43,421 bases of DNA from an uncultured Bacteroidaceae bacterium (GTDB lineage Bacteria > Bacteroidota > Bacteroidia > Bacteroidales > Bacteroidaceae). Position 1 is the first letter of the stretch; each line of letters starts with the position of its first letter. Positions 41,399 to 43,421 of the stretch are shown piece after piece. Where the stretch lies: contig CAJOJA010000013.1 in NCBI GenBank assembly GCA_905234735.1, positions 62,811 through 106,231 on the forward strand. Reading direction: 5' to 3'. Under the pieces are notes generated by a model that made no database searches, was not told the origin of the DNA, and was given only the letters and a program-made list of their open reading frames with translations. The position numbers were made by a program, and so were the translations under genes.

Positions 41399-41941
41399 AT
41401 GAGACAGTTACTGATTATAGTTTTAGCAACAATCTTCCTGATGCCCCAAGGAGTTCAAGCTCAGAGACAGGCCGTACGGAAGTCGACAGATATACTCTGT
41501 CTCCTGCCAACAGCGACAGCGGCAGTACTCACCTTGGTGAACAAGGACGAGAAGGGATTGAAGCAGTTTGTGCTTAGCACCCTGACCTCTACAGCCCTCT
41601 CGTATGGATTGGAGGCATGTGTTACCAAGGCACGTCCTGACTGGGACGGTATGCACTCGATGCCCAGCACCCACACGATGATAGCTTTCAGCGGTGCATC
41701 GTACCTGCAACGTCGATATGGTTGGAAATGGGGAGCACCCGCATACGCCATAGCTACCTATGTGGCATGGGGACGCACCTACGCCAAACGTCATGACGTA
41801 TGGGATGTACTTGTTGGTTCTGCCATAGGTGTGGGAGGTACTTACATTTTCACAAGACCCTTTATGAAGGGGGTTGATGTGGCCATATCACCAGCTGTGA
41901 TTGACGACGCGAAATGTATCAATGTGGCAATCACCTTTTAA
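41399..41941 (+). CDS. PAP2-family phosphatase
   Basis: A 180-residue member of the PAP2/acid phosphatase superfamily. The three signature motifs are present in short form: K77-A-R79-P80, P89-S90-T91-H92 (SMPSTHT), and R126-x5-H132-x3-D136 (GRTYAKRHDVWD). An N-terminal signal or first helix (RQLLIIVLATIFLMPQGVQAQ) and hydrophobic segments at about 30-50, 57-73 and 112-150 place it in the inner membrane with a periplasmic active site. Substrates of the family are undecaprenyl diphosphate, phosphatidylglycerophosphate or lipid A phosphates; the exact one cannot be read. Its stop is followed at once by the in-frame-shifted ATG of the outer-membrane protein gene, suggesting coupling. Confidence 0.9.
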   Translation: MRQLLIIVLATIFLMPQGVQAQRQAVRKSTDILCLLPTATAAVLTLVNKDEKGLKQFVLSTLTSTALSYGLEACVTKARPDWDGMHSMPSTHTMIAFSGASYLQRRYGWKWGAPAYAIATYVAWGRTYAKRHDVWDVLVGSAIGVGGTYIFTRPFMKGVDVAISPAVIDDAKCINVAITF

Positions 41942-41953
41942 ATGACTATTCCG

Positions 41954-43291
41954 ATGAAACGACTGATATTTATATTTTGCGCGCTCACATATACGATAAT
42001 AGGATATGCCCAAACGACGGAGAAAACCGTGTTGACAACAGCATTGAAGAAAAACTGGTTCATACAGACAGGTATTGATATTTCCTTGCAGAAACCATAC
42101 AACCACGAATTCTCCGATGCTTTTAAGGAAGGTTCTTCCTGGGGTGTGGATGCGGCATTCGGACGATGGTTTACACCTGAGATTGGGGTACGTGCTAAAG
42201 TTAACTGGGAAAATGGCATACCCCTATTCCAAAAGAATAAGGCCAATTGGCTAGCACCCTTCTACGAACCGGGTAAGAACATGGAGCGTGGCGGATACCT
42301 CACCGGCAATGCGGATGTACAGTTTGACGTCCACAACCTCTTCTTTGGATACAATCCCAAACGTCGATGGAACATGCAGGCCTTTCTCCGTGCAGGATTG
42401 GCCTATAACTTTGGTGTTTCGAAAGGTTCACCGCTTATAGGTGCAGGTATTGGCAACACCATCCGAGTCGGTAAAGAACGAAAGACAATCCTCTATGCGG
42501 ATATTGCATACAATGGCGTCTCTTCCGGTTTCACAGGGCATGAGAGCACCAGCACGGATATAGGAACTGGCCACAACGCATTTTTTGATATTGATTTTGG
42601 TGTGCAGATTAATCTTGGCCAAGACCCGGGTTTTCGTAAAGCATCAGAAGTTGACTCATCAGAGGGAGGGGTTGAAATATGCCGTTCATTATGGTCAAAC
42701 TGGTTTATACAGGCTGGTTTGGACATGACCTTACAGTTTCCTTATGACCACAAACTGTCCGAAGCATTTACCAAAGGGCGTTCGTTTGGTCTCGACGCAG
42801 CAGTCGGCAAATGGTTTTCACCAGAGATTGGCGTTCGCATCAAGGTTAACTGGGAAAATGGTTTCCCCCTCTTCCGCAACAAGAAACTGGAATGGATAGC
42901 AAGCGGCGAATCCGGAAAAAGCAATATGGACCAGGGGGGCTATGTAGCTGGCGACTTTGATGTAATGTTCAACGTACATAACTGTTTCTGGGCCTATCGT
43001 CCCGATCGCAAATGGAACGCCATCGTATTTGCCCGTGCCGGCATCGCCTCGAATTTCGCCATTGACTCTGCATCGCCATTGGTCGGCGTAGGCTGCGGTA
43101 TATCGCGCCGCCTCGCACCTCGTTTCAGCATCTACGGCGATATGGCCTATCAGGTGATAACCAGTGAGTTCTTTTCCGGCGTTGCCCATACCGGAATGTC
43201 CGTAAGCACAGGCCACAATGCGTTCATGGATTTCAATGTCGGCATTCAAGTGGATCTGGGTCGGAGCAAAGGTCGCTTCGCCCTACACTAA
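41954..43291 (+). CDS. Outer-membrane protein made of two tandem barrel domains
   Basis: A 445-residue exported protein (MKRLIFIFCALTYTIIGYAQ). After the signal, two copies of one roughly 200-residue beta domain follow, at about 30-230 and 250-445. Paired blocks: KNWFIQTGIDISLQKPYNHE with SNWFIQAGLDMTLQFPYDHK; FGRWFTPEIGVRAKVNWENG with VGKWFSPEIGVRIKVNWENG; NADVQFDVHNLFFGY with DFDVMFNVHNCFWAY; GHNAFFDIDFGVQINLG with GHNAFMDFNVGIQVDLG. An ATG four codons earlier (41942), right after the PAP2 stop, is also possible; I prefer 41954 because it gives a usual signal peptide. The last residues are LH and not the usual aromatic end. Function is unknown. Confidence 0.85.
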   Translation: MKRLIFIFCALTYTIIGYAQTTEKTVLTTALKKNWFIQTGIDISLQKPYNHEFSDAFKEGSSWGVDAAFGRWFTPEIGVRAKVNWENGIPLFQKNKANWLAPFYEPGKNMERGGYLTGNADVQFDVHNLFFGYNPKRRWNMQAFLRAGLAYNFGVSKGSPLIGAGIGNTIRVGKERKTILYADIAYNGVSSGFTGHESTSTDIGTGHNAFFDIDFGVQINLGQDPGFRKASEVDSSEGGVEICRSLWSNWFIQAGLDMTLQFPYDHKLSEAFTKGRSFGLDAAVGKWFSPEIGVRIKVNWENGFPLFRNKKLEWIASGESGKSNMDQGGYVAGDFDVMFNVHNCFWAYRPDRKWNAIVFARAGIASNFAIDSASPLVGVGCGISRRLAPRFSIYGDMAYQVITSEFFSGVAHTGMSVSTGHNAFMDFNVGIQVDLGRSKGRFALH

Positions 43292-43325
43292 TAAATCGAG
43301 TAGGAGGAAAATGAAGTAGTTTGGT

Positions 43326-43421
43326 TCATCCGACAAATGCATAGGTCTTATCGTGTAGAGAAAGGATTTTGAGTTCAAAGAACTTCTCGTCTCTGTATCC
43401 ATATGCTTGTCTTTTCATTGT
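43326..43421 (-). CDS. C-terminal end of a probable ISL3-type transposase (cut by window edge)
   Basis: The last 96 bases are open on the minus strand for 31 codons to a TGA, encoding TMKRQAYGYRDEKFFELKI and then LSLHDKTYAFVG. The KRxAYGYRD..FF.LKI pattern resembles the C-terminus of ISL3-group transposases of Bacteroidales. The stop lies 35 bp past the outer-membrane gene, so the element end must fall within 43292-43325; I could not see an inverted repeat because the other end is outside the window. Whether the gene is intact cannot be told. Confidence 0.55.
   Translation of the reverse strand, partial: TMKRQAYGYRDEKFFELKILSLHDKTYAFVG

Overview
The window is chromosomal DNA of a member of the Bacteroidales, most likely a Prevotella-type organism (Prevotellaceae) from a gut or rumen habitat. 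This rests on repeated promoters of the Bacteroidetes form TTTG - 19/20 bp - TAnnTTTG, the absence of Shine-Dalgarno leaders, many signal peptides and lipoboxes of Bacteroidetes type, several proteins ending in a short hydrophobic tail of the type PGIYIVNGKKVAIK, and the gene families present. The genus is inferred from gene style only. No tRNA, rRNA, CRISPR array or phage gene is visible; the only trace of a transposon gene is at the extreme right edge.

Left part (1-8378, minus strand): a large secreted protein cut off just before its C-terminus lies behind a roughly 340-nt, highly structured 5' leader (3151-3490). Upstream is an electron-transfer operon, etfB - etfA - four-helix-bundle protein - acyl-CoA dehydrogenase. 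The two spacers around the four-helix-bundle gene and the etfB-etfA spacer carry the same degenerate 12-14 bp repeat (GGAGTTATGAT and its complement). The repeats form four units facing four units in each place, once around the four-helix-bundle gene and once around a short loop only. I consider this pair the strongest candidate for an undescribed element.

Middle part (8379-21422, plus strand): a TonB-C/Sel1 envelope protein; a lipoprotein, a B3/B4-domain protein and a GH115 alpha-glucuronidase-like enzyme; then an operon of a tandem-domain SGNH acetylesterase, two paralogous CotH-kinase-fold secreted proteins and exonuclease III. The first CotH protein carries a dockerin-like repeat pair inserted inside its second discoidin domain. 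The block looks like secreted glycan and surface-protein chemistry without a SusC/SusD pair.

Right-middle (21485-33799): a 1341-residue papain-fold protease with LamG and PKD modules (minus), queA (plus) whose 3' end runs into a 22-bp-period array of palindromes, a metzincin-like zinc metalloprotease (plus), a Wza/Wzc exopolysaccharide export pair (minus), and an RlpA-like protein (plus). Strong hairpins separate the convergent genes at 21420-21469 and 29821-29860.

Right part (33796-43421): a minus-strand run of an Ala-rich coiled-coil lipoprotein, an OmpA-family porin, an InlB-repeat protein and an outer-membrane protein; then divergently a PAP2 phosphatase and an outer-membrane protein made of two copies of one barrel. 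The last 96 bases are the end of a probable ISL3-type transposase gene.
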